This document shows, one piece after another, positions 35,242-46,420 of a stretch of 64,000 nucleotides of DNA. A program made the translations under genes and the position numbers. Below the pieces are notes generated by a model that saw only the letters and a program-made list of their open reading frames with translations, was not told the DNA's origin and searched no databases. This DNA comes from Adiantum capillus-veneris (Eukaryota; Streptophyta; Polypodiopsida; Polypodiales; Pteridaceae). How positions within the stretch are numbered: the first letter of the stretch is position 1; the number at the start of each line of letters is the position of its first letter. The stretch spans positions 73,885,912 through 73,949,911 of the forward strand of contig CM043963.1 in NCBI GenBank assembly GCA_014529385.2, written 5' to 3'.

Positions 35242-35719
35242 ATTGGTATCAGAGCCACAGGTGTGAGAGCGTAGATGGACGGATTCGCGATGAACTCGTC
35301 GGCTATGGCGGAGAGGTCACATATCTTAGCAAAGAAATAGAGGAGGCTTGTGACATCCATACAGAGGCTTGCAGGAGAGCTCTCCGGAGCTTCCTAGTTC
35401 TCACAGATCAGTCCACAGTTCCTCTACAGATCAGCCCACTGTGTACATCATTTTCCCTCTTCTCAGCAAGCTTTGCAACGGCTACATCGGCGGCAGATTG
35501 GAGCTTGGAGCTTCCATAGATATGGAAGCATTGTGAGATTGATGCATTGAGCTCACGCATCGAGGTGGGAAGTGAGTTTGAGCCTTTCTATGAGCTCAAA
35601 GAAGCACATAAGAAAGTCGTTCAGTTTTTGGCAGTTTGACAGAAGTCTACTATTATGCTCATAACTTGAGCTACAAAGCTTCGATTTCAAAACTTTTGGT
35701 TCAAAACGGAGCTGGCTTC

Positions 35720-37358
35720 AAGCTCTACGACTTTGTAGAAGGAATCATTTTTTGATTCGGAGTGCAGGTGGGTCTGAAATTAAAAACACAGAGACTATTT
35801 TTTAAGACAGTTTTGGGCTCTGTTGTTTTCTTTGTTGCAGACAGCTTACTCCTGCACACTGCAGGTAGCAGGCACATATGAGGTGTTACAAGATTGGGTT
35901 TGACTCTCAAGTACAAATTGAGTCTAGTACTCCCATAGGTCTTGCCAGTTGCAGTTGAGTGGTTCTTCTGCAGTGTTGTGGCTTGCATACATGGTCTTTG
36001 AGCAGGTAATGCTCTATGTATGCTTATGTGGTGAGCAGTAGATCTTGTGAGCAAGTGCAGAGGTTGGTTGTGGATGACATGTATGGTCACCTGTGGTACT
36101 CTTTGTGAGCATTTGTTGGACACAGGTTTGCAGAGCTTATGCATGTATGTTGAGTGTAGTTTGATGCGCATTGATTGCTCATTGTATTGAGCTTGCAGGA
36201 CAATGGTTATTTTGTGTTGATAGCCATTGTGCGTCGAAACTCTGGCGAAATTTTCCCAGGAGTTTTATGTGCATCATTTCTGCGATCTAGGTAGAGATTG
36301 TGGGTTGCACTCAACATTTACGTGCGGTGTTCTCTGCAAGTGGGAGATTTGTGTGTGTGTATGCATCGATACCGCACAATGTGGTCTTGGTGATTAGCTC
36401 ACGGTTTGACAGGCGTACAGTTATCTTGGCACACTCACAGGAGCGAATATTGTGATGTATGCTTGTGTGGCTACAAGCTAGGCAGCCGGATTCGAGCACT
36501 AATGGCTTGAGGTTTTTCAGCAGGTTTCAGCTACAAGTTTAAAAGTTTACAGGCAGGTTTGAGGTCTTATTTGGGCGTTGAATTTTCAGTCATTGTTTCC
36601 TCTTTGCAGGTGTCCATGTATGGCTCAGTTGTAGGCTGATCTGGGACACGTTTGTGACTTGTTTATGCAGCTATTTAAGAGCTGAATTTTGGGGCTGATT
36701 TGCAGCCATATTTTACAGCCATACAGGAGCTTGGTTTACTCTACAGAAGCCTCGTACACTTGCTTTAAGCTCTACAACTTTGTAGAAGGAATCATTTTCA
36801 GATTCGGAGTGCAGGCGGGTCTGAAATTAAAAACACAGAGACTGTTTTTCAGCACAGTTTTGGGCTCTGATTGCTCTATGTATGCTTATGTGGTGAGTAG
36901 TGGATCTTGTGAGCAAGTGCAGAGGTTGGTTGTGGATGACATGTATGGTCACCTGTGGTACTCTTTGTGAGCATTTGTTGGACACAGGTTTGCAGATCTC
37001 ATGCATGTATGTTGAGTGTAGTTTGATGCACATTGATTGCTCATTGTATTGAGCTTGCAGGACAATGGTTCTTTTGTGTTGATAGCCATTGTGCGTCGAA
37101 ACTCTGGCAAAATTTTCCCAGGAGTTTTATGCGCATCATTTATGCGATCTAGGTAGAGATTGCGGGTTGCACTCAGTATTTGCGTGCGGTGTTCTCTGCA
37201 GGTGGGAGATTTGTGCGTGTGTATGCATCGATACCGCACAGTGTGGGCTTGGTGATTAGCTCACGGTTTGACAGGCGTACAGTTATCTTGGCACACTCAC
37301 AGAAGTGAATATTGTGATGTATGCTTGTGTGGCTACGAGCTAGGTAGCCGGATTTGAG
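35720..37358. repeat. Large direct repeats in the element's leader
   Basis: 35720-36499 and 36767-37358 match over nearly their whole length (aagctctac at each start, agccggatt at each end). The second copy lacks about 184 bp corresponding to 35826-36010. That extra segment in copy one is bordered by ttctttgttgcag on the left and cag-gtaat on the right, which resembles a splice acceptor and donor. Both copies contain gcaagtgggagattt, a polypurine-like motif. Confidence 0.85.
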
Positions 37359-37524
37359 TCATATTGACTTGTGATTTTGTGCAAGGTTTTGTATGGTTAT
37401 TGGTGCAATTTTGCATCAGGTTTTGAGCCATATTTGCAGACTTTTGTTGATGCGATACGAGCCAGTTTAGGGCTGATTTGGTTGACATTTGCTACTCATT
37501 GTTGGTTGCTCTTTTGCGAGCATT

Positions 37525-39378
37525 ATGGCTGATTTTTCATTTGACTTCCAGCATTATGGTCTGACACAGTTTGATGGTGCAGATTTTGTTGCTTGGAAGG
37601 AGCATATGCTTGTTGCATTGGCGGATTTGGGGCAGGATAAACCCTTGCGTGGTTTATCGGCGAAGCCCAAGTCTATGCGTGATGATGATTGGCAGGATCT
37701 TGATGAGTTAGCAATGTCTACGATTCGTTTGCATTTGGTTGAGTCTGTTGACTGGCAGGTCTCGAGAGAGACTACAACTCATGCTTTATGGCAGAGTTTA
37801 CATGCTATGTACACGACATCCATGTCTACAGGGGAGTCTAGTCCCACTTCTATGTCCATGGGAGAGATTGATCCCACACGCAAGTCTCGACGGCATAGAG
37901 ACTTGACATGTTGGCATTGTGAACATAGAGGGCACATTAGGCGTCGATGTTTCAGGCGTTTGAGACAACGGAGGCGACAGCTGCGTGATGCAGATTTGGG
38001 CATGACAGATGCTAGTGAGATCAGTACGGTGGTTATTGAGTATGCTTGTGACGGCGATGTCACATTTACATCTAGCTTGTCTTCAGACAATGTTATGTCT
38101 ACGGATTGCATATCGGATTGCACATTGTCTTCACATTGGTTACTAGATTCAAATCCTACTTTCCATGTCACGTCGCATCGTGAGTGGTTTAGCACGTTTT
38201 CTAGTGGGAGACTTGGTTGTGTGCACATGGTTGATGGTGCTGTGTATGACATTGAGGGTGCAGGAGACGTATGTTTGTCCTTGCCCAGTGGTATGAGATT
38301 TACCCTGCGTCATGTGCGTTATGTGCCAGATCTGAGACGGGATTTGATCTCAGTCAGACAGTTATGGGATAGTGGATGTCGGGTATCGTTGCTTGAGCGA
38401 TCTTTTGTGTTGCATTTGGATTCGCTAGTGATTGCGAGAGGTGCTAGAGTTGGCACATGGTACCCATTGCACGTAGTACTGGTGCGAGATGGTCGAGTCT
38501 CAATCTTGTTACAGCCATGCAGAGAGCGAGAGACCCGGACAGTCTCTTTTGCTCATGGGTTGCAAGGTGCTTTGCATGGAGTGCAGAGTAGTGAGCTCGT
38601 TGTGCACACAATTGGGGCACGACTTGAGCAGTCACACAGAGAGGTGACAGAGTCAGACATGCATGCTTTGCTAGTGACTGAGCAAAGCAGAGAGTCTGTT
38701 GTGCGAGATACTCCTATGCAAGATAGACAGGTAGAGCAGTCTTGCTCTAGTGAGTCACGACAGGAGGACGTTGTGCAAGAGTCTATGCATACGGAGTTAG
38801 AGCATGAGAGCTCTAGTGAGTCACAGCAGATTGAGTGGTCATGTTTGCAGTGGATGATTGCAGAGGAGACTGAGATGTCAGCGATTATGCATTCATTTCT
38901 TTCTATGCTCGGCAGTGAGCATGGGGATATAGTTGTGCAGGATATGCCTTCCAGCAGACACCTAGAGCAGCTGGTTTGCTCTGAGGTTGCACGACAGGTT
39001 GATGCGTCTTTTGTGGACAGTCAGGAGATGCATGTGGCTGACGCACCTTGTCAGTCAGAGATGCCTATTGCTAGGGATATATATGTTGATGCATGCTATG
39101 TAGAGCTAGCAGGGCCCGCTAGCATTGCATCGGCATTCGGTGGTCTCATGTATGAGATGCTGATCTTGAGACCGGATATCGCAGCTGCAGTTGAAGCATT
39201 TGCAGTTGGGGTTGTCAGTCATTTGTTGACTAATGATGGCATAGTGCATGAGGGAGATATGCAGGTATTGCATACATACTTGCAGTACGTGTGCGGTACG
39301 TCTGGTGGTGTATGGACTTACACGGGAGCAGGACAGCCGGATGCACACGATCACAGCCAGCCAGTGGGCATCGATTGA
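37525..39378 (+). CDS. Copia-derived Gag/protease-like protein fused to an RNase H-linker remnant, 617 codons
   Basis: Start at ATG 37525 (MADFSFDFQHYGLTQFDGAD), which aligns with the usual copia Gag start; an upstream start at 37489 is possible. Residues 1-95 resemble the Gag N-terminus (FVAWKEHM, LHLVESVDWQVS). The middle of Gag is missing. Zinc knuckle CWHCEHRGHIRRRC spans 129-142. A protease-like stretch follows, with LLDSN at 206-210 in place of the catalytic DSG, and LRHVRYVPDLRRDLISVRQL further on. Residues about 340-540 are Ser/Glu/Gln-rich and unlike any pol domain. The C-terminus (ASAFGGLMYEML, LRPDIAAAVEAFAVGVVSHL) matches the RT-RNase H linker of copia. Integrase and RT catalytic regions are absent. 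TGA at 39376-39378. The protease site is probably inactive. A 1.8-kb frame with no stop contrasts with every other element here. Confidence 0.8.
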   Translation: MADFSFDFQHYGLTQFDGADFVAWKEHMLVALADLGQDKPLRGLSAKPKSMRDDDWQDLDELAMSTIRLHLVESVDWQVSRETTTHALWQSLHAMYTTSMSTGESSPTSMSMGEIDPTRKSRRHRDLTCWHCEHRGHIRRRCFRRLRQRRRQLRDADLGMTDASEISTVVIEYACDGDVTFTSSLSSDNVMSTDCISDCTLSSHWLLDSNPTFHVTSHREWFSTFSSGRLGCVHMVDGAVYDIEGAGDVCLSLPSGMRFTLRHVRYVPDLRRDLISVRQLWDSGCRVSLLERSFVLHLDSLVIARGARVGTWYPLHVVLVRDGRVSILLQPCRERETRTVSFAHGLQGALHGVQSSELVVHTIGARLEQSHREVTESDMHALLVTEQSRESVVRDTPMQDRQVEQSCSSESRQEDVVQESMHTELEHESSSESQQIEWSCLQWMIAEETEMSAIMHSFLSMLGSEHGDIVVQDMPSSRHLEQLVCSEVARQVDASFVDSQEMHVADAPCQSEMPIARDIYVDACYVELAGPASIASAFGGLMYEMLILRPDIAAAVEAFAVGVVSHLLTNDGIVHEGDMQVLHTYLQYVCGTSGGVWTYTGAGQPDAHDHSQPVGID

Positions 39379-39457
39379 GAGCGGTTTTCTCTCACCTTTT
39401 GTAGTCTTTAGACTAGTTTCTCTTGCTTAAAGGCACAGTCGCCTTTAAGTGGGAGGT

Positions 39458-39649
39458 TGTTGGGGTATAAGCGCTTGTGCCTTGCCCGGCCGCCCAGAGT
39501 CTGGGCGCCCACTGACTTGTATACGTTATACATAGCATAAATGTATAGGGGGCTGCTCACTCTTTGAGACTCCCCACCCATATCTGTGTGTCGTGTGTCT
39601 CCTTCTCTCTCTCTCACTCTCCGTCTGTGGTGCTCCCCGATCCCCTTCA
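39458..39649 (+). repeat. 3' LTR, 192 bp
   Basis: Follows the polypurine tract. The sequence just before it (cttaaaggcacagtcgccttta) can form a short hairpin. Ends ccccttca. Confidence 0.92.
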
Positions 39650-39694
39650 GTCACCTCTGTACAAAGCTCCGTGTTTGTTCATGTGTGTGACTAT

Positions 39695-39698
<4 letters not shown>

Positions 39699-39741
<43 letters not shown>

Positions 39742-39802
39742 TCATTACTACAGGTTTACAAGAGATGCATGTGCATGCACCACACTCTTTTAATGCAGCG
39801 TT

Positions 39803-39857
<55 letters not shown>

Positions 39858-40015
39858 TTGCGGCATTGCTGTCCCTTCAGGCTTCAAAGTTCAGCCTTCG
39901 GCCCCTTTCTCCTGACTCCTTCCTCTTTGAAAAACACACACACACACACACACACACAGAGTAGTACGGCGCCATGTTATGTGGACAGTGGTGGGCACTG
40001 GGCAGTGGAGTGCAC

Positions 40016-40053
<38 letters not shown>
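39699..40053. repeat. Microsatellite cluster (GT, GA, CT, CA)
   Basis: (GT)n 39699-39724 running into (GA)n to 39741; (CT)n 39807-39854; (CA)n about 39933-39958; (GA)n 40017-40053. Repeat-driven open frames here are not genes. Confidence 0.95.
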
Positions 40054-40057
<4 letters not shown>

Positions 40058-40247
40058 GAGGTTTCCGAGGCCGGGAAGAAAGCAGCCACTGCCCACTCTG
40101 TGCTCGAGAAATATCATTTTTCCAAATATACAAAATTCCTTTCCTTGATTTTGTCAAGAGGAAATTTCAAAAAATTAGGTTTTCTTTGTTGGGTTTTTAC
40201 ACTATTTTTGTCTATTTTGGGGTGAAATTTCTTCTTTTTCCCTTGCT

Positions 40248-40672
40248 CTCAATTGGCATTTGAAATTGAAAACGGCACAATATGAAACTGAGACACATTT
40301 TCCACGAACACTGCACCCACTAAATGGTTGTGGGAGATATTCAAGAGTTGCAGAGTGGGACATCGTGACAAGTGATCAAAAGGATAAAGGCCACACTAAG
40401 GTTGAGCAGGTTTGGGAAGCAAGACGGGGGATCAAAGAGAAAGTTGTTGTGGACAAGGGAGAGGTGCTGAAGGTTTTGGAACTTGGAGAAGTTGGAGAGT
40501 GAGGTGAAGGTGCCTGAGAGGAAGTTGGAGTTTACGTAAAGGGAAGTGAGGATGGGGAGGCGCAATAGGTCAGGGGTGAGGGAGCCGTTCAAGGATTGGT
40601 TGTGGAGGTCGATGGAGAGGCTGGTGATGAGGTCAGGGCTGTTGGGGGCGAGACTGCCTGTCAGTGCTCGAA
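40248..40672 (-). pseudogene. Leucine-rich-repeat protein fragment
   Basis: Minus-strand text shows plant-type extracellular LRRs: LAPNSPDLITSLSIDL, LNGSLTPDLLRLPILTSLYV, NSNFLSGTFTSLSNFS, LQHLSLVHNNFLFDPP. After a frame change near 40390 it continues with CPTLQLLNISHNHLVG. The spacing fits the LxxLxLxxNxLxG pattern of receptor-like kinases or receptor-like proteins. No start, signal peptide, membrane helix or kinase is nearby, so this is a captured or decayed fragment. Confidence 0.7.
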
Positions 40673-40862
40673 AAGAACTTTTTTCTAAAAACTTGGGAAA
40701 CCTACATATAAGAGATTTTAGAGGTAAATTGGTTAAGTTGAATGTTTTTACACTAAATTCCTCCAGATTTGGTAGGTTTTTTCACCTTCACATATTAAAT
40801 CTAGAGGGAAATCTCAAAATTTGTAGGTGGCTAAACCTAGGTGGGCACTGGGCAGCGGAGTG

Positions 40863-40865
<3 letters not shown>

Positions 40866-40921
<56 letters not shown>
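40866..40921. repeat. (GA)n microsatellite, 56 bp
   Basis: Uninterrupted GA run. It is preceded by gtgggcactgggcag-ggagtgcacg, which also precedes the GA run at 40017. The flank was therefore duplicated together with its microsatellite. Confidence 0.95.
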
Positions 40922-40924
<3 letters not shown>

Positions 40925-40967
40925 CAAATTGTGGGTGGACGCAGGTCGAAGCACGACTAGAGCGCAG

Positions 40968-41328
40968 CCATGGCCAGGATGAAGAAGACAAGAGGCGCTG
41001 ACTCAGATGTTCATGTAGCCAGATTGGTGACAAAGCTTCTTAACTGCTTCGATTTCAGCTCTTGCGCCGAGTGTCCTTTTTTATGTTGGTGCGTAGTAAT
41101 ATTGCAAGTGCACAGTAATGCAAGTGGGCCTATTGCCATTGCACAACCATGGCCAGGATGAAGAAGACAAGAGGCGCGGACTGAGACATTCATGTAGCCA
41201 TATTGGTGACAAATCTTCTTAACCGCTTCGAGTTCAGCTCTTGGGGCCGAGTGTCTTTTCCTTGATGTTGGTGCATAGTAATATTGCAAGTACACAGTAA
41301 TGCAAGTGGGCCTATTGCCGTTGCACAA
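40968..41328. repeat. 179-bp tandem duplication
   Basis: 40968-41146 and 41147-41328 both begin ccatggccaggatgaagaag and end with cctattgcc-ttgcacaa. They differ by scattered substitutions and small gaps. Confidence 0.85.
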
Positions 41329-41682
41329 TATATTGCAATTGGGCTGGTACACAGTCATGGAGTATTGCAAGTGGCGACTAGCTGCAATTATAATTCAGCA
41401 ACGCCTGCAGCCCAGCGTACAACTCCTCCACGTTGTGCAAGTTGCACCTCAAATACCAAAATGGTCCTTTTCTACTTGCAATCACTGGGTATAGCCACAC
41501 ACATTTTAAAGACCCTTGCTTTTTTACATTTTTGTCTCTGCCTCTTTGCTGTTGGTTGAATCTCACACCATGACGTAGGTGAGCATTTCAAGGCTACGAA
41601 GGCATAGAGCTTCTGCAATGCACTGAATCGCCCATGCCAGATCAAGATCACCCCTACTACGTTGTTGGAGATGAGAAGCCCG

Positions 41683-41684
<2 letters not shown>

Positions 41685-41729
<45 letters not shown>

Positions 41730-41995
41730 GATAGGTGTTGCTACCACAAAAGGAGTGAAGGAGGCATGCGTCAACAAATGCAACCTCCTCTGTTTTTTCA
41801 ACATTGGCTATCTTTTTTTATCCCAACAGTTGTGCGTATTGTGCACTCTGCATTGCTCTCAATTACCTCTCACAACCTCTTAGATGTTTCTATTCAAGAA
41901 AAGGACCGCTTATCCCCCCCCCCCCCCCCCCCCCCCCTCTCGGCTCTCTAAGAGGTGCCCTGATGTTTGAGGACAAGCAAGGGTAGTGGGCATTG

Positions 41996-42037
<42 letters not shown>

Positions 42038-42362
42038 GCAAGGCAAGGCGACTACATGTCGGTGTCCAGGTTGGGAGAGCCAGCCAAGTTTAGGTTGAGA
42101 AGCTAGGGCGAAGAGCTATTATGCCCTGCAGTACTGCTATCTCATACAAACAAGGTGGTGTTAATGACATGGAGTTTGACAGCACTAGCTGAGTTAGCCA
42201 TGGTGCTGTTAAATCTGCATATAGACACATGCAAGTGTGTATGCCCTCATTCACATAGCATCGCCGGAGACGATGTCGCCGTCGAAGGTGGCGTCGTTGT
42301 ACTAGTTTAAATTAAAGGCTAAGTAAAAGGTTTCTTTTAAAAACTATTGTCCCTCCCCCCCT

Positions 42363-42420
<58 letters not shown>
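41685..42420. repeat. Microsatellites and a C24 run
   Basis: (GA)n 41685-41727; 24 C at 41914-41937; (CT)n 41999-42037; (CT)n 42370-42398 running into (CA)n to 42420. No gene between them. Confidence 0.95.
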
Positions 42421-42824
42421 TCATTATAAGCTTTTACCATGTCAAAATAGAATTTTAACTCTAGTGAGTCCTCAATAGTCAATCTTTTGTTTTTTTTTTT
42501 TACCTTGTCAAAATAGATTTTCAACTCTCATGAACTTCACCTTCTTTAACCTGAGGATTGTTTTTTTGTTGAAGATCGAAAAGAAAGTCTTGAGCCTTAA
42601 ACAAAGGGATCAACAAAGTGAACGTTTACATTGGCATTCTAAAATAATAAAATGAAAAAAATCATGTCATCTAAAGACGTGAAATGAAAAGACTCACCAA
42701 TTGACAAACTAAATGAAAAAGGATTTCAACTATTCACATGAAAAGGCAGGTGACAGAAGTAATGGGAACAATGTGATTGAGAACTAACTTCAACTAAGGT
42801 TTTGTTGAAGATTTAAGGGTTTAT

Positions 42825-43070
42825 GTGTCCCAAGTTGTCAAGAAAGCGAAAGCTCTAGAGATTGTGCAAACGTTTGCCGTGGCGTCGGGCTCCGAGTGTA
42901 ATATAGAGAAGTCGAGATTGATCTCCTTGTCAAAATACGACTCCTTTGACTCTCCTGGCTGGACAAGAGAGATTGTCCCAAAAGGGAAAAATTGTTTTGT
43001 TTTCGGAGTCGGGCGGGGCAAAAAATCTTCCGGCACTTGGGAGCCCCCTTGGGCCACCCATGTCTCATAG
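42825..43070 (+). pseudogene. Non-LTR (LINE) reverse-transcriptase fragment
   Basis: KAKALEIVQTFAVASGSECNIEKSRLISL followed by WTREIVPKGK matches the region after the catalytic core of plant L1-type RTs (pattern F...SGL..N..KS.l, then W..ivp.GK...YLG). The expected YLG step is shifted (FVFGVG). Nothing upstream contains the catalytic YADD, so this is an isolated piece. Confidence 0.65.
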
Positions 43071-43386
43071 CCTAGATCTACGCTATTAGATGCCATCTTC
43101 TTCTCTACCCTTGCATTTTCTATCTCTCACGTGCTCTCTGTCGAAGGCTTGCACTGCTATCTCATTTCGGTGCTGATTCCTCGCTTGCACAACGTGGCAA
43201 TCCTAAAGGTGATCTCTAGTCGTTGTGTCCTCAATTGTTATGTATCAATATTGTTGAGGCGCTGCAACTATCCGCAAGCTGGGTTGTCCAACATATGAGG
43301 TGCAACGAATGCTCGGTGAGGCCAGACAATAGGACGGGTGATCTATGGACATCCACAAGGTGGGTAACATGTGAGCTAGATCAGCA

Positions 43387-43388
<2 letters not shown>

Positions 43389-43476
<88 letters not shown>

Positions 43477-43534
43477 CGAAGCCCTGCACACATAAAACAT
43501 TACACACATACTCTCTCTCTCTCTCTCTCTCTCT
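43389..43534. repeat. Compound (GT)n-(GA)n and (CT)n microsatellites
   Basis: (GT)n 43389-43431 passes directly into (GA)n 43432-43472. A separate (CT)n lies at 43512-43534. Confidence 0.97.
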
Positions 43535-43816
43535 CAACATTTCTTCTGATATCATCTTCTTCTAAAATTAAAATATATAAAAAATGAATAGTTTGACTTT
43601 TCACAGTTTTTAATATAGAAAAAGAAAAAAACAAATACTACACTAGATAGAGTAATAGAAAGATATTATGGATAAGATATGAAATAGAAAAAAGAATAAT
43701 AGAATAAGATAGGATATAGTATAGAATGAAGACATTAAATTTAAAATAGAACAAAAATAAGATAATAACTTATAAATATATCTTACATCTCTCTTCGAGA
43801 AGAGCCGGCAGACCCG

Positions 43817-43926
43817 TTGGAGGCGAGTCGTGCAAGCTCGTGATTTATTAAACATCTTTCGCAATTTCCCATTGGAGGCGGGTCGTGCAAGCTCGTGATT
43901 TATTAAAACATCTTTCGGAATTGCTG
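43817..43926. repeat. 55-bp tandem duplication
   Basis: 43817-43871 and 43872-43926 both read ttggaggcg-gtcgtgcaag and gctcgtgatttattaaa, with a few substitutions. Confidence 0.85.
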
Positions 43927-44097
43927 ACGATGATTAGGGATGCATTGAAAATAAAAAGGGCAGGTGTATTACACGAATTCAATAGGAGGGATATATTCAA
44001 TGAGGAGTTACAAAAATACCTATGCATGAGGAATTTTTTGTCAATTTAGGCATAGATTGTAAGTATCTTAAGAAGAAGAGTGAATTCGTACGAGGGA

Positions 44098-45208
44098 TTG
44101 TAAGTATCTTAAGCTGAGGTTTTGGAATGGGGGCAAGCAACCGGATACTTTAAGAACTCCATTTTGCACTGGTCCCCTTGGCTCTCTAAAATATTAGGGC
44201 CGTTGCAAAGCCCCTATTGGATAGAAATCGCCAGGAATGTGAATAATAAGGGGCTCGTTCGACTAGAGCAATTCTGGGATGGCAACAGTAAGCGCTGGAA
44301 AACTACTGACTCTTTAGCCATCCAATTTCAATTGAATGGCTTTGAGATCTTACTAGTCTACAGGGTGATGAAAGAGCTTGATAAGGTGGTGATGCCAATT
44401 TGTGAATCCAACTTTGAATGGGACATTTGGAGATGGCCCCGGAGTAGCCTCTTTTGAAAACCACATTCTAAAGGCATTTACCATGTATTAATGCACAAGG
44501 CTAATTGGTGTAGCCCCCTCAACAAATTATGGAAGAGGCACTGGACGGAAAAACCGTGGGAGGGAGTCATGGAGAACATCTGGAAGCCAAGGTGGCCTCA
44601 GCATATGAAGATATTTTTGTGGAAAGTAATGTGGGATGCTATGCCAACGTGCGTAAAGATGCAAGAAAGAGGAATCAAGTCCGATCGTTGCTCGGGGTGT
44701 AGAATAGCTAGTGAAGACCTAGCCCACCTTTTCATGGGATGCCAACAAGCAATCAGTGGCATGGCTGGGAAAATATGCAAGTGGATTCAAAGGACATGGC
44801 AAATTAAGTTCTTCAAGACTGATCTGTTCTTTGGTAGTAACAGGTTGGGAAGTCCTGCTCTTCTTGTCTGCACTCAAATAATCAGGTACTACTTCTTTCA
44901 CCATATTTGGCAAGCAAGGAACCGCCGCATATGGCTGTGGCAAGCTTTTGTGAAATCATACAATAAAGCAGAGTGATGATCCACATGATCGGAGGCAAAC
45001 AAACCTCACAGGAGTGGTCTAGAACAATACATGTCATGATGACATCTTGTAATAAGTAAAGCCTAAGAGTAGTGGTGGTTTCTCTATCAAGTAGAAAACT
45101 TGTAATCCTTTGACCCTCAAGGCTCAATCTGAGCTCAAGGTTGGTGTATATTTTTGATGTTCTTAATACTATCCACTCACAATTGTGAGTTTTGCACAAA
45201 AAAAAAGG
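44098..45208 (+). mobile_element. 5'-truncated LINE with poly(A) and target duplication
   Basis: 44122-44976 encodes the end of a plant L1-type ORF2: PYWIEIARNV, then (after a stop at 44455) GIYHVLMHKANW, MENIWKPRWPQHMKIFLWKV, MPTCVKMQERGI, and the zinc-binding C-terminal domain C..C....ED.AHLFMGC. The catalytic RT and endonuclease are absent, as in 5'-truncated LINE copies. A short A9 run ends at 45206. An 18-bp direct repeat, gtgaattc followed by an ac/at difference and gaggga, borders the unit at 44080-44097 and 45209-45226 with 2 mismatches, consistent with a target-site duplication. The stop near 44455 and loss of the 5' end make it dead on arrival or soon after. Confidence 0.8.
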
Positions 45209-45419
45209 GTGAATTCATATGAGGGAGTGTTAATAAAAGAACTCATGTGAGGAGAGGTTTTTATAACAACCCTTGGATGCACGTGATATAGATAATTTCT
45301 TATAGGGAAGCCTCTAGGATGGTGTGAGGTGTGCGAAATTGGGAATGAAAGAATAGAGTGTGCCCCTCTTGCTACGTGAGCACGTCTTTATATTAGAGGT
45401 AAAGTAGTCTAGAGGTGCC

Positions 45420-45420
<1 letters not shown>

Positions 45421-45462
<42 letters not shown>
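45421..45462. repeat. (CT)n microsatellite
   Basis: Uninterrupted CT run of 42 bp. Confidence 0.97.
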
Positions 45463-45464
<2 letters not shown>

Positions 45465-45617
45465 AGTTGAAAGTGCACAATGGTTGAAGGTGAGCAAATG
45501 CAAGAAATGGGGACATGTGGGGGGAGGGGCTGTCGGAATCCCTTCCCCCTTTATACATAGTATAGATATATACAACAGGGCTTCTCTTACCAAGCTCGCA
45601 CCCAAAAGACAACCACA

Positions 45618-45813
45618 CAAAAACACACCCAACAATGACCATATCTCGTGAGGGGAAAAAAGGATATTAATGTTCTATTTTCTAGATTTGACTCATCGTA
45701 AGTATCAACTCTCAACAAAAACACACCCAACAATGAACATATCTCGTGAGGAAAAAAAAGGATATTAATGTTCTATTTTCTAGATTTGACTCATCATAAG
45801 TATCAACTCTCAA
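45618..45813. repeat. 98-bp tandem duplication
   Basis: Two adjacent copies share aacacacccaacaatga, catatctcgtgagg and ggatattaatgttctatttt; the offset is 98 bp. Few differences, so this is probably recent. Confidence 0.9.
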
Positions 45814-46420
45814 CACTTCATATGGAGGGAGTGATTTAATAACAACGGTGACAAACATAGGGACTTAGGGACAAGCTCGATAAGGGAATAAACATAAGAC
45901 AAACACAGTTGGAATCACATTCAAGAACACCTCTATATAATGTGCATTCAAGGGTATTTAAAAAAGCCATTTTTAACATGTTTGAATGGATAAAATGACT
46001 CCTTATTTTAAAAAAATAAAATCGAAACAAAACATAAAAAGTCCTTCTGTTAATGTATCTCTATTAAATTGACTAAATGTTTTGCGATTAAATACCTCTC
46101 CTAGTGAACTCCATCCCCCAAGGTTGAAATGGCACAACCAATTCGACTTGAGCACATCATTGTATCAATAAATAATGGCATGCACTTAATTCAACTAAAA
46201 CGTTAAGGCCAAAAGAATGATTAGTGCAATGGAATCATTCACAAAAAGATTTAAAAGAAGCAATAATCCAACATCCTCATACAGTAATCGAGCACCAAAG
46301 GACTCGCTGATTACATTGGAACTTAATGAACAAGAAAGCCTAGTAACTAGGCTAAGAGCATTGAATAAAAGTTTTATCCTCTTGATAAGGTTCTAAGATC
46401 CCTTGAATAGAAATACTCAA

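Larger units (their letters stand above)
35051..39649 (+). mobile_element. Non-autonomous Ty1/copia derivative with one intact ORF
   Basis: 5' LTR 35051-35241 and 3' LTR 39458-39649, both TGTTGGGGTAT...CCCCTTCA and nearly identical. The PBS attggtatcagagcc starts at 35242 and the polypurine tract cctttaagtgggaggt ends at 39457. The interior has a 2.2-kb leader with large direct repeats and one 617-codon ORF. Integrase and most of RT are missing. Flanking 5-mers (gtggt and gtcac) do not match, so no target duplication is visible. Very short LTRs plus missing pol domains fit a non-autonomous copia derivative that depends on proteins from another element. Confidence 0.85.

Noticed and set aside
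35046-39654. A 5-bp target duplication for the copia derivative
   Set aside because: The flanking bases gtggt and gtcac do not match, so none is claimed even though the LTRs are clear.
39699-40225. Cys-Val and Ser-Leu rich open frames
   Set aside because: Direct translations of GT, CT and GA microsatellites.
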